Part shown: positions 17,831 through 24,651 of the stretch, one piece after another
How positions within the stretch are numbered: the first letter of the stretch is position 1
Layout: each line of letters starts with the position of its first letter
Origin: Candidatus Similichlamydia laticola
GTDB taxonomy: Bacteria > Chlamydiota > Chlamydiia > Chlamydiales > Parilichlamydiaceae
Length of the DNA: 32,606 nt
NCBI RefSeq assembly: GCF_003339615.1
Contig: NZ_QQBG01000007.1
Coordinates: 1-32,606, forward strand
Direction of reading: 5' to 3'
Program-made: the position numbers and the translations under genes
The notes under the pieces: generated by a model
Database searches by the model: none
What the model was told of the DNA's origin: nothing
Seen by the model: the letters and a program-made list of their open reading frames with translations, nothing else

Positions 17831-18067
17831 ATGTTTGGTCTTGAATTATTAGAAGTAGAGGTCCCTAATTTTGAGAAAGCATACTGCTTCCTAGATTATG
17901 TTAAAGACCACCAAGAGAGAGTTCGGATTCTTCAAAGAATAGAAAGAAAAATACAAAAAATAAGAAGCGCCCTCACCCGAGGAGTCCCCCAAGGCGAATT
18001 TATTAAAACAAAGATTTTGCTGGAAGGCTATCTGATTCTTCAGAGACTTTTAAAGGAAGTCAAATAG
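17831..18067 (+). CDS. sctE: SctE-like needle chaperone (CdsE), copy 1
   Basis: A 78-residue all-helical protein. The second half (RIERKIQKIRSALTRG, then LLEGYLILQRLLKEV) has the helical-hairpin pattern of YscE/PscE/CdsE, which form a heterotrimer with SctG and the needle subunit. The length agrees with the family (about 65-85). It starts 2 nt after sctG, so translational coupling is likely. An intrinsic terminator follows directly. Confidence 0.7.
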   Translation: MFGLELLEVEVPNFEKAYCFLDYVKDHQERVRILQRIERKIQKIRSALTRGVPQGEFIKTKILLEGYLILQRLLKEVK

Positions 18068-18072
18068 ACTTC

Positions 18073-18094
18073 AGGGCAAGAAGCAGCCCTTTTT
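18073..18094 (+). terminator. Intrinsic terminator after sctE, copy 1
   Basis: AGGGC (18073-18077) pairs with GCCCT (18086-18090) over an 8-nt loop, followed by a T run (18090-18094). It separates sctD-sctG-sctE from the needle-like gene, which has its own promoter just downstream. Confidence 0.55.
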
Positions 18095-18145
18095 CCCCCA
18101 AAAGGAAGTCAGAAGTCGACTTTGAAACTTCTCTGAACAAATTGT

Positions 18146-18174
18146 TTGATCGGAATAGGGAAGAAGCCTTAAAT
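18146..18174 (+). promoter_or_regulatory. Promoter of the needle-like gene, copy 1
   Basis: TTGATC (18146-18151) and TTAAAT (18169-18174) are spaced by exactly 17 bp. The transcript would have a leader of about 100 nt before the ATG at 18283. The leader contains a GC-rich stretch and an imperfect hairpin (ATAAGGCG...CCGCTTTAT). Confidence 0.5.
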
Positions 18175-18282
18175 AGGGGATAAGGCGTCATCCGCTTTAT
18201 TCAGGCTTCGGGGAAGGGGGCTTTGAGATAAAATGCTTCTTCTTATTGCTAAGTAACCTATCAGTTCTGAAGACAGGGACCT

Positions 18283-18897
18283 ATGTTTGCACAACATTAT
18301 GCTGCTCAAGGAGCACTTACGACTAATTGGAATGTTTCACCTGACCAGCAGCCTTCTTGCGGGAAGTTGCCTGCTCCTACAGGTGATACACAAGAAGTTC
18401 TTTTTCAGAGGATGATGGAAGGTGTGACCACGCAAACCATTAATGCGGTTGCACTGATTGCTCCAGAAGAGATTATTAGAAAGATGGAGCAACAAAAGAG
18501 AAGATCGAAGCCTTCCGTCTTCCTTGCACGGAAGCAGGCAAGAAGAGCTGGAAGAGGAGGCTCCTTGGCGCGCTTTGAGAGTAGTGTTGCAGAAAGGCAA
18601 AAGCGACGACAACCTTCTCAGAACAAGACAGCTAAACAGAAAGAAATGCAACTAGCAGATAGTTTGAAGCGGATTTTCGGACAGTTCTGTGGTTTAATTG
18701 TTAACTCGGAACGCGATCTGTCGACATTGGAAAAGCAGTTGACTCATATGACGCAAAAAGATTCATCCTGGCATCCAGCTCAACTCTATCTTGTTCAGGT
18801 GCGTGTTTCGCACCTGTCGCAAAAGATTGAGTTTTTCACAAGCCTTATGAATAAGGCGCTTGAATCAAGCAAGCAGATCATGAACACGCAAATTTAA
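18283..18897 (+). CDS. Candidate T3SS needle subunit with N-terminal extension, copy 1
   Basis: A 204-residue protein in two parts. Residues 1-121 are disordered, with a highly basic stretch (about 70-120, around KQARRAGRGG and QKRRQPSQNKTAKQK). Residues 122-204 form two helices split by a turn: DSSWHPAQLYLVQ, then a helix ending KQIMNTQI. This half aligns by eye with SctF needles such as YscF (NPALLADLQ...ending QKI). An in-frame ATG at 18646 would give exactly 83 residues, a normal needle length, with AGAAAG just before it. An inner-rod protein or a CT668-type protein is the alternative. AGGG lies near the first ATG. The position after sctG-sctE supports a needle. Confidence 0.5.
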   Translation: MFAQHYAAQGALTTNWNVSPDQQPSCGKLPAPTGDTQEVLFQRMMEGVTTQTINAVALIAPEEIIRKMEQQKRRSKPSVFLARKQARRAGRGGSLARFESSVAERQKRRQPSQNKTAKQKEMQLADSLKRIFGQFCGLIVNSERDLSTLEKQLTHMTQKDSSWHPAQLYLVQVRVSHLSQKIEFFTSLMNKALESSKQIMNTQI

Positions 18898-19031
18898 GAA
18901 CGAAATTGCAGGAAACACACCCAATTTATCCGCCGAAATCGATCTGTCAGTGTTTTGAAAGAAGAACGGGACGAAGAATTTTTATAGGTCACGTTTCGTG
19001 GAAATAGACTTCAACGTTAAGGAAAGGCGCT

Positions 19032-19247
19032 ATGGCTACTTCATCAGCAACCCCATTTGCTACGGCTTATTCAGGGCCGGAAAGCAGCCTTACTACAGCA
19101 GGCATATTTGAACTTGCGGTTCACGACTGGAACGTTTCTGATCAGAACCTCGGAGCTCTTCCAGTTACGAGATTGTTTCAGATCATTGGAAGTCAGGGAA
19201 ATTTTAAAAAATCGAAGTCAATTCTTATCCCCGGTTCAGAGAAATAA
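19032..19247 (+). pseudogene. Chimeric fragment: rod-like gene start fused to sctG tail
   Basis: This 71-codon frame is made by the duplication junction. Its first 57 codons equal the start of the intact rod-like gene at 20451, and its last 14 codons equal the sctG C-terminus (FKKSKSILIPGSEK). It lacks the C-terminal helix that a rod subunit needs for assembly. It keeps a good ribosome binding site (AAGGAAAGG), so it may be translated into a dead or interfering fragment, or simply couple translation into sctE copy 2, whose start follows at 2 nt. Confidence 0.85.
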
Positions 19248-19249
19248 AC

Positions 19250-19486
19250 ATGTTTGGTCTTGAATTATTAGAAGTAGAGGTCCCTAATTTTGAGAAAGCA
19301 TACTGCTTCCTAGATTATGTTAAAGACCACCAAGAGAGAGTTCGGATTCTTCAAAGAATAGAAAGAAAAATACAAAAAATAAGAAGCGCCCTCACCCGAG
19401 GAGTCCCCCAAGGCGAATTTATTAAAACAAAGATTTTGCTGGAAGGCTATCTGATTCTTCAGAGACTTTTAAAGGAAGTCAAATAG
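19250..19486 (+). CDS. sctE: SctE-like needle chaperone (CdsE), copy 2
   Basis: Identical in protein sequence to the copy at 17831. It would be transcribed from the needle-gene promoter of copy 1, instead of from the sctD-sctG transcript, which changes the dosage of chaperone relative to SctG. Confidence 0.7.
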   Translation: MFGLELLEVEVPNFEKAYCFLDYVKDHQERVRILQRIERKIQKIRSALTRGVPQGEFIKTKILLEGYLILQRLLKEVK

Positions 19487-19491
19487 ACTTC

Positions 19492-19513
19492 AGGGCAAGA
19501 AGCAGCCCTTTTT
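19492..19513 (+). terminator. Intrinsic terminator after sctE, copy 2
   Basis: The duplicate of 18073-18094: AGGGC/GCCCT stem and a T run. Confidence 0.55.
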
Positions 19514-19564
19514 CCCCCAAAAGGAAGTCAGAAGTCGACTTTGAAACTTCTCTGAACAAATTGT

Positions 19565-19593
19565 TTGATCGGAATAGGGAAGAAGCCTTAAAT
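19565..19593 (+). promoter_or_regulatory. Promoter of the needle-like gene, copy 2
   Basis: The duplicate of 18146-18174: TTGATC, 17 bp, TTAAAT. It should drive the second needle-like gene and the intact rod-like gene. Confidence 0.5.
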
Positions 19594-19701
19594 AGGGGAT
19601 AAGGCGTCATCCGCTTTATTCAGGCTTCGGGGAAGGGGGCTTTGAGATAAAATGCTTCTTCTTATTGCTAAGTAACCTATCAGTTCTGAAGACAGGGACC
19701 T

Positions 19702-20316
19702 ATGTTTGCACAACATTATGCTGCTCAAGGAGCACTTACGACTAATTGGAATGTTTCACCTGACCAGCAGCCTTCTTGCGGGAAGTTGCCTGCTCCTACA
19801 GGTGATACACAAGAAGTTCTTTTTCAGAGGATGATGGAAGGTGTGACCACGCAAACCATTAATGCGGTTGCACTGATTGCTCCAGAAGAGATTATTAGAA
19901 AGATGGAGCAACAAAAGAGAAGATCGAAGCCTTCCGTCTTCCTTGCACGGAAGCAGGCAAGAAGAGCTGGAAGAGGAGGCTCCTTGGCGCGCTTTGAGAG
20001 TAGTGTTGCAGAAAGGCAAAAGCGACGACAACCTTCTCAGAACAAGACAGCTAAACAGAAAGAAATGCAACTAGCAGATAGTTTGAAGCGGATTTTCGGA
20101 CAGTTCTGTGGTTTAATTGTTAACTCGGAACGCGATCTGTCGACATTGGAAAAGCAGTTGACTCATATGACGCAAAAAGATTCATCCTGGCATCCAGCTC
20201 AACTCTATCTTGTTCAGGTGCGTGTTTCGCACCTGTCGCAAAAGATTGAGTTTTTCACAAGCCTTATGAATAAGGCGCTTGAATCAAGCAAGCAGATCAT
20301 GAACACGCAAATTTAA
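19702..20316 (+). CDS. Candidate T3SS needle subunit with N-terminal extension, copy 2
   Basis: Protein identical to the 204-residue copy at 18283, with the same basic extension and the same in-frame internal ATG (at 20065), which would give an 83-residue needle-sized product. Unlike copy 1 it is followed by a complete rod-like gene, so this is the ancestral operon arrangement. Confidence 0.5.
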   Translation: MFAQHYAAQGALTTNWNVSPDQQPSCGKLPAPTGDTQEVLFQRMMEGVTTQTINAVALIAPEEIIRKMEQQKRRSKPSVFLARKQARRAGRGGSLARFESSVAERQKRRQPSQNKTAKQKEMQLADSLKRIFGQFCGLIVNSERDLSTLEKQLTHMTQKDSSWHPAQLYLVQVRVSHLSQKIEFFTSLMNKALESSKQIMNTQI

Positions 20317-20450
20317 GAACGAAATTGCAGGAAACACACCCAATTTATCCGCCGAAATCGATCTGTCAGTGTTTTGAAAGAAGAACGGGACGAAGAATTT
20401 TTATAGGTCACGTTTCGTGGAAATAGACTTCAACGTTAAGGAAAGGCGCT

Positions 20451-20798
20451 ATGGCTACTTCATCAGCAACCCCATTTGCTACGGCTTATTCAGGGCCGGA
20501 AAGCAGCCTTACTACAGCAGGCATATTTGAACTTGCGGTTCACGACTGGAACGTTTCTGATCAGAACCTCGGAGCTCTTCCAGTTACGAGATTGTTTCAG
20601 ATCATTGGAAGTCAGGGAAAGGTTGTCACGGACAAGATCCTTTCTATAGAGAACAACGGAAGCGGAAATCTCTCGATTGCAACCATGTTCGAGTTACAAC
20701 TTAAGACACAACGTCTTTGCCAAATGACAGAGATGGGAACTTCCCTGACGACTGCCATTAGCGGATGTTTACAAAGCATCGCACGTAACACCAAGTAA
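20451..20798 (+). CDS. SctI-like inner rod (needle adaptor) protein
   Basis: A 115-residue protein, the same length as I recall for YscI. The C-terminal 40 residues (LSIATMFELQ, then a helix ending LQSIARNTK) fit the SctI pattern of a P/S-x-x-L/M-x-x-LQ turn and a final amphipathic helix. SctI polymerises to join the export gate to the needle base. AAGGAAAGG lies 5-6 nt before the ATG. It sits 134 nt after the needle-like gene and 455 nt before sctN. The rod and needle roles of this gene and its upstream neighbour could be swapped, since both families share this C-terminal plan. The start of the gene is also present as the fragment at 19032. Confidence 0.55.
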   Translation: MATSSATPFATAYSGPESSLTTAGIFELAVHDWNVSDQNLGALPVTRLFQIIGSQGKVVTDKILSIENNGSGNLSIATMFELQLKTQRLCQMTEMGTSLTTAISGCLQSIARNTK

Positions 20799-21253
20799 TT
20801 CCTTTTAACATGACTTTCTTCATTTTCCTGAGTCTTAGAGCCTTCTTTCTTTTGTCCCTGAGATACACCTACTTAGACCGTACGACCTGGAAAAGTAAAG
20901 GAGCCTTAAGCCTTCTCCCCTAACTAACAGGTTAGTTTCGGCTTGGTGGAGAGGGCTCTCACTCTAATCGACCTTGCCCTTAATCCGTTGATCGTTCATC
21001 TCTCTTTGGGTTTTGTGGAGATCAAAGGAGAAAGTGTGAGTGGGACCTTACCTCGTTTTCCCTCTGTCTTGATACAAGACATTGCACGTAACACCTGAGT
21101 AGTCTTAGTCTAGGTTTTTGAATATTCTTTTTTCTCAAACCTGATTCCTTAAAAGCCCCATGCAGTTGAGGCAGGAGAGAGAAAGTCGAGATAAGACTTG
21201 GGTGCCACGAATGAGTACAAGCCCGGTCTTTAGGTGATTAGGGAACCTCGCCC
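20799..21253 (+). other. 455-bp non-coding leader before sctN with nested stem
   Basis: No convincing gene lies here. A nested inverted repeat covers 20901-20958: GAGCC (20901-20905) with GGCTC (20954-20958), AAGCC (20908-20912) with GGCTT (20940-20944), and AACTAA (20922-20927) with TTAGTT (20932-20937) around a CAGG loop. A second imperfect stem pairs AAGAC (21193-21197) with GTCTT (21226-21230) just before sctN. A degenerate copy of the rod gene end may lie at 20928-21098. The region may hold an RNA regulatory element or decayed sequence. Confidence 0.5.
20928..21098 (+). pseudogene. Possible decayed copy of the rod-like gene end
   Basis: An open frame without a good start ends SVLIQDIARNT and stop. 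The last residues and the DNA (ATTGCACGTAACACC) match the end of the rod-like gene (CLQSIARNTK; ATCGCACGTAACACC) at 14 of 15 bases. A GGGACCTTACCT segment at 21042-21053 also resembles GGGAACTTCCCT in that gene at similar spacing. Upstream similarity is not evident. It may be the trace of an older duplication. Confidence 0.3.
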
Positions 21254-22588
21254 ATGGACATGGACTTCACACGACATCTTTCGGATGCTCTTGACCTGGA
21301 AAGTATTGGGACCATGCAACTCGCTGAAGTCAATGGTCGCATTACTCAAGTGATGGGGATGTTGATCAAAGCGGTTCTCCCTGAGGCTATTGTAGGGGAG
21401 CTTTGTTTGGTCCAGAGAGAAAATGCTCCTCCTCTTCGGTGTGAAGTCGTTGGGTTCACAAAGGACGAAGTATTTCTTTCCCCTCTGGGAGAGATGTCTG
21501 GTGTAGCCCCCTCTTCAGAAGTCATCCGAACAAGGACGCCTCTCTCTGTACGAGTTGGACCTGGATTGCTTGGGCGAATTCTCAATGGGCTAGGTGAGCC
21601 AATTGATACGGAGGTCAACGGACCTTTACGAGATGTAGACACGCTCTACCCTGTTTACAAGAGTCCACCAGACCCTTTTAAGAGAAAAAGAATCATAGAG
21701 CCTATTTCTGTAGGTGTGCGCTGTATTGATGCTATTCTCACGTGTGGAGAGGGACAGCGTCTTGGTATTTTTGGGGCTGCTGGTGGAGGAAAGTCGGTTT
21801 TACTGGGTATGATAGCCAAGTATTCTCAAGCCGACGTCAATGTAGTCGTTCTCGTAGGCGAGCGTGGACGTGAACTACGTGATTTTATTGAAAAAGATTT
21901 AGGTACTGAAGGTCTAAAAAGATCTGTCATTGTTGTTGCCACGTCTGATCAAACGTCTCAAGTTCGTATGAACGCAGCTTACGTTGGGACAGCTATAGCC
22001 GAGTACTATCGTGACCAGGGAAAAAAAGTGATCCTCATGATGGACTCTGTTACTCGATTTGCTCGTGCAATTCGTGAAATTGGACTGGCTGCCGGAGAAC
22101 CTCCTGCACGAGGAGGATTTACTCCCTCCGTCTTCGCAACTTTACCAAAGCTTATGGAAAGATCTGGCAACTCTGATAAGGGATCCATTACGGCCTTTTA
22201 TACAGTTTTGGTAGCTGGAGACGATATGAATGAACCGGTTGCCGACGAAACCTTATCTATTCTCGATGGGCATTTCATCCTTTCCTCTGACCTAGCTCGT
22301 GTCCAACACTACCCAGCTATCGATGTCTTGCGTTCGAAAAGTCGTGTGATGAACACAATCACAACAAAAGAGCATCAGCAAGCAACGGTCAAATTATTAG
22401 AGGCCTTAGCTGTTTACAAGAAAAATGAGCTGCTGATCAACATGGGGGAATACAAGCGTGGTACGAATCGAGGTATAGACTACGCGATAGACCGACACGA
22501 CTCTTTCAACCGCTTCCTTAGACAAAGTGCTGATGAGCGCTCTACCCTTGAAGAAGCTATCAAACAGTTAAAAGGTCTCGTTCGATAG
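21254..22588 (+). CDS. sctN: SctN (CdsN), T3SS ATPase
   Basis: A 444-residue hexameric ATPase of the F1-beta-like T3SS/flagellar family, which strips chaperones from cargo and powers unfolding at the cytoplasmic base. Visible motifs are Walker A GAAGGGKS (174-181), the catalytic GERGRE (202-207), Walker B VILMMD (259-264) and the conserved RGGFTPSVFATLPKLMERSG region (about 286-305). The length is normal. The last residues form the helical C-terminal domain. sctO follows at 11 nt and is the expected central stalk partner. The gene order N-O-P-Q agrees with Chlamydia. Confidence 0.97.
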   Translation: MDMDFTRHLSDALDLESIGTMQLAEVNGRITQVMGMLIKAVLPEAIVGELCLVQRENAPPLRCEVVGFTKDEVFLSPLGEMSGVAPSSEVIRTRTPLSVRVGPGLLGRILNGLGEPIDTEVNGPLRDVDTLYPVYKSPPDPFKRKRIIEPISVGVRCIDAILTCGEGQRLGIFGAAGGGKSVLLGMIAKYSQADVNVVVLVGERGRELRDFIEKDLGTEGLKRSVIVVATSDQTSQVRMNAAYVGTAIAEYYRDQGKKVILMMDSVTRFARAIREIGLAAGEPPARGGFTPSVFATLPKLMERSGNSDKGSITAFYTVLVAGDDMNEPVADETLSILDGHFILSSDLARVQHYPAIDVLRSKSRVMNTITTKEHQQATVKLLEALAVYKKNELLINMGEYKRGTNRGIDYAIDRHDSFNRFLRQSADERSTLEEAIKQLKGLVR

Positions 22589-22599
22589 GGCTCCTGACT

Positions 22600-23142
22600 A
22601 TGTCTGAAAATCCGACTCCTGTTGTCTATCCTTTAGAGCAGGTCCTCGCTGTCAAAAAAAGACGAGCCGAAATCGCCGAAAGAGAGATGCATGAGAAACA
22701 AAACATCCTTCTTCAAGAGCGCGAACAGCTGCTGTACATTAAAAAACAGCGTGACCAGGTCAAGCAACATCATATAGATAAATTGAATCAATTGCGCTCC
22801 ATTTTGGATCGTGAGGCGCGTACGAATGCTCTTCAACGCGCCCGTAACTACGTAGATCTTGTCGCAGAAAGGCTGCGCACAGAGGAAGAGCGCGTACAAA
22901 AGCAACAGCACCAAGTTGATACAGCAGAAGCAGCTTTCGAAATGGCCAGGCAAGTATGGTTGCAGCGCCGTAAAGAAGTCGAAAAAATCGAAAAACATCG
23001 AAAAGAATGGCTGCAAATTGCCTGGAAAGAATTCAGAAAAGAAGAGGCCAAGTACATCGAAGAAGTTGGAACCCTTATCTACATGTCGGTCCGGGCACGT
23101 AGTAAAGGGGAAGGCTCTCCTGACGAAATTGTCCTTTTCTAG
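22600..23142 (+). CDS. sctO: SctO (CdsO), T3SS ATPase stalk protein
   Basis: A 180-residue, almost wholly helical, highly charged protein. It has two long coiled-coil helices (about 15-80 and 85-155) joined by a short turn, the plan of YscO/FliJ/CdsO, which resemble the gamma subunit of F1-ATPase and sit in the SctN pore. Sequence conservation is low in this family, so the call depends on size, composition and position directly after sctN. Two stem structures lie in the 304-nt gap before sctP. Confidence 0.82.
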   Translation: MSENPTPVVYPLEQVLAVKKRRAEIAEREMHEKQNILLQEREQLLYIKKQRDQVKQHHIDKLNQLRSILDREARTNALQRARNYVDLVAERLRTEEERVQKQQHQVDTAEAAFEMARQVWLQRRKEVEKIEKHRKEWLQIAWKEFRKEEAKYIEEVGTLIYMSVRARSKGEGSPDEIVLF

Positions 23143-23209
23143 ACACAAAATCTCTCTACATGACAGCTTCCCTTCCACTCCGCTAAACCTCTTAAAGCTA
23201 AGCCTCAAG

Positions 23210-23228
23210 GGTAGAGACATTCTCTACC
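23210..23228 (+). terminator. Hairpin after sctO, weak terminator or attenuator
   Basis: GGTAGAG (23210-23216) and CTCTACC (23222-23228) form a perfect 7-bp stem with a 5-nt loop, followed by TTCTGTCCCC instead of a clean T run. It lies 68 nt after the sctO stop. Confidence 0.35.
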
Positions 23229-23334
23229 TTCTGTCCCCTTCTTTAGAGATTTCCTCTTAGTCTTTTGTTGACCCTCTTCTACAAGGTCATCCAAGTAAAC
23301 AACAAGCAATAAGAAGAACCTTCTGGTATAGTTG

Positions 23335-23385
23335 GGCAGACCTCCTGCGGCTCGTTTGGGTTCAGGTGTCTAAAATCGGTCTGCC
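23335..23385 (+). promoter_or_regulatory. Long-loop inverted repeat in the sctO-sctP gap
   Basis: GGCAGACC (23335-23342) is perfectly complementary to GGTCTGCC (23378-23385) across 35 nt, followed by GTTTTATT. It ends about 60 nt before the preferred sctP start. It could act as an attenuator or terminator, or hold a promoter in its loop (TAAAAT at 23371-23376 lacks a clear -35 box). Confidence 0.4.
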
Positions 23386-23446
23386 GTTTTATTAGGGGAT
23401 GCTAATCCGCCACCTTAAAAAACTACTGACTACTTACGAGGTACAG

Positions 23447-24589
23447 ATGTCTGACAGAGAAGCCATACTCCACTGGAACGATTCCAAATCGACTTACCAA
23501 GACCAATATCCCCCTTACCCGGCACAACAAGCCCATTCTTTGGCACAGAAAAAAAGCCCTCCACCCTTTGACCTTCGGCAGCTAACAGAAAAAAGCGATC
23601 CTCGCAGGAAAAGCTCTTCTTTTCTTCAAAAAAGAAAGAAAGAGGACCGCCGTGAATGGTTTGCAGAGGGATCCTTTAATCCGTATTACATGCATACTCT
23701 TCCCCAGGACTACTCTTTTACGCTTCAAGAGACGACAGATTTCGCTATAGGAGAGATTCCCTGCGATATAGGAATAAGCCGAGAGCATCTTTGCTCTGCC
23801 GTCCTTCTGAAAGACGGGCATGAAAACGCAACTCGTTCTCTTCAGGCTTTTGTTGTTTCTGAGCTACAAGAGCAAACCATCCCGGGAGAGATAGAGTGGC
23901 ATTTCGAAGAGGATCGACCTAACGAAACATTGGTTTTAGTGGAAAAAAGAGGAGAAATTGAAGAAGGACCAGATTCTGCTTCTATGACAGACACATCGGA
24001 TAACAGGGAGGAGCTTCTTCCATCTCAGGAAGTCGAGAGAGGAGGCGAAAGTGAAGAGTGCCCATTCGTTGTCGATGTAGAAGAAGATGAGGAAATGGAA
24101 GCATTAGACCTCTCCTCTCTTCAGCTACCTCCCCCACCTTTGCAAGAGATACAAGACGCTTCTGAGCTTTTTGAAGAAGTGGAGATGTTACAAAAAGTCG
24201 ATCTTGACATAAAAAACGAGGAACTTCACTCACTAGACGGACTCGCGAAAGTGGTTCAACAAACACACAATCAAATGCGGGGAGAGCAAACCATCGAGAT
24301 CGATATCCCCATTACAGGTGCAGAAGATCCTATCCACATTGCTTTAACAACGTATCAGACAGCTCCCACTGAGTATAACCTAGCTTTAACAGGAATGCCC
24401 CCTTCGGCTGTGATATGGGCACTTAAGAATAAAGCGGCTCTTATTGGACAATTAGCAGCTCGTGGTATTCGGGTTCATCAGTTGTTGCTTTCAGAGTCTA
24501 ATCGTCATGGAGCTCTTCATGTTCGGGGCGCGCGCTCCAAAAAGCAACGCATCGGGCGCACCGTTCTTAAAGATGGCCCAAGTAATTAA
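23447..24589 (+). CDS. sctP: SctP-like needle-length regulator (CdsP)
   Basis: A 380-residue protein, disordered and strongly acidic in the middle (about 180-270). The C-terminal domain (about 280-380) includes PPSAVIWALKNKAALIGQLA and then RGIRVHQLLLSE, which looks like the substrate-switch region of YscP/FliK proteins (L..n...L...L...Gi.v..l.v). SctP is secreted early, measures the needle and signals the switch to translocators. The ATG at 23447 has GAGG 5 nt upstream and is preferred over the in-frame ATG at 23399, whose AGGGG abuts the start codon. The position between sctO and sctQ is the chlamydial CT671 position. Confidence 0.78.
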   Translation: MSDREAILHWNDSKSTYQDQYPPYPAQQAHSLAQKKSPPPFDLRQLTEKSDPRRKSSSFLQKRKKEDRREWFAEGSFNPYYMHTLPQDYSFTLQETTDFAIGEIPCDIGISREHLCSAVLLKDGHENATRSLQAFVVSELQEQTIPGEIEWHFEEDRPNETLVLVEKRGEIEEGPDSASMTDTSDNREELLPSQEVERGGESEECPFVVDVEEDEEMEALDLSSLQLPPPPLQEIQDASELFEEVEMLQKVDLDIKNEELHSLDGLAKVVQQTHNQMRGEQTIEIDIPITGAEDPIHIALTTYQTAPTEYNLALTGMPPSAVIWALKNKAALIGQLAARGIRVHQLLLSESNRHGALHVRGARSKKQRIGRTVLKDGPSN

Positions 24590-24651
24590 TAGAGCCTCTT
24601 GAACTGGGAAAATGTGTTCGATAGAACTTTGTACCGAATAAGGATGGGATT

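Larger units (their letters stand above)
17783..20620 (+). repeat. Head-to-tail tandem duplication, 2 x 1,419 bp
   Basis: Copy 1 is 17783-19201 and copy 2 is 19202-20620. Reading both by eye I find no difference in coding or intergenic parts. Each copy carries the last 14 codons of sctG, sctE, a terminator, a promoter, the needle-like gene and the first 57 codons of the rod-like gene. The unit is a multiple of three. The junction (CAGGGAAA joined to TTTTAAAA) shows no shared bases between the two parental ends. Identity implies a very recent event, gene conversion or an assembly error. Confidence 0.93.

Noticed and set aside
18283-18897. Firm naming of the 204-residue protein as SctF
   Set aside because: Needle and inner-rod subunits share the same C-terminal plan, and the Chlamydia gene before cdsN (CT668) is of similar length. 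The evidence does not decide, so no symbol was given.
22633-23220. A 195-codon minus-strand open frame opposite sctO
   Set aside because: It is the antisense of a Lys/Glu-rich coiled-coil gene, which yields Phe/Leu-rich false frames; no ribosome binding site or family pattern supports it.
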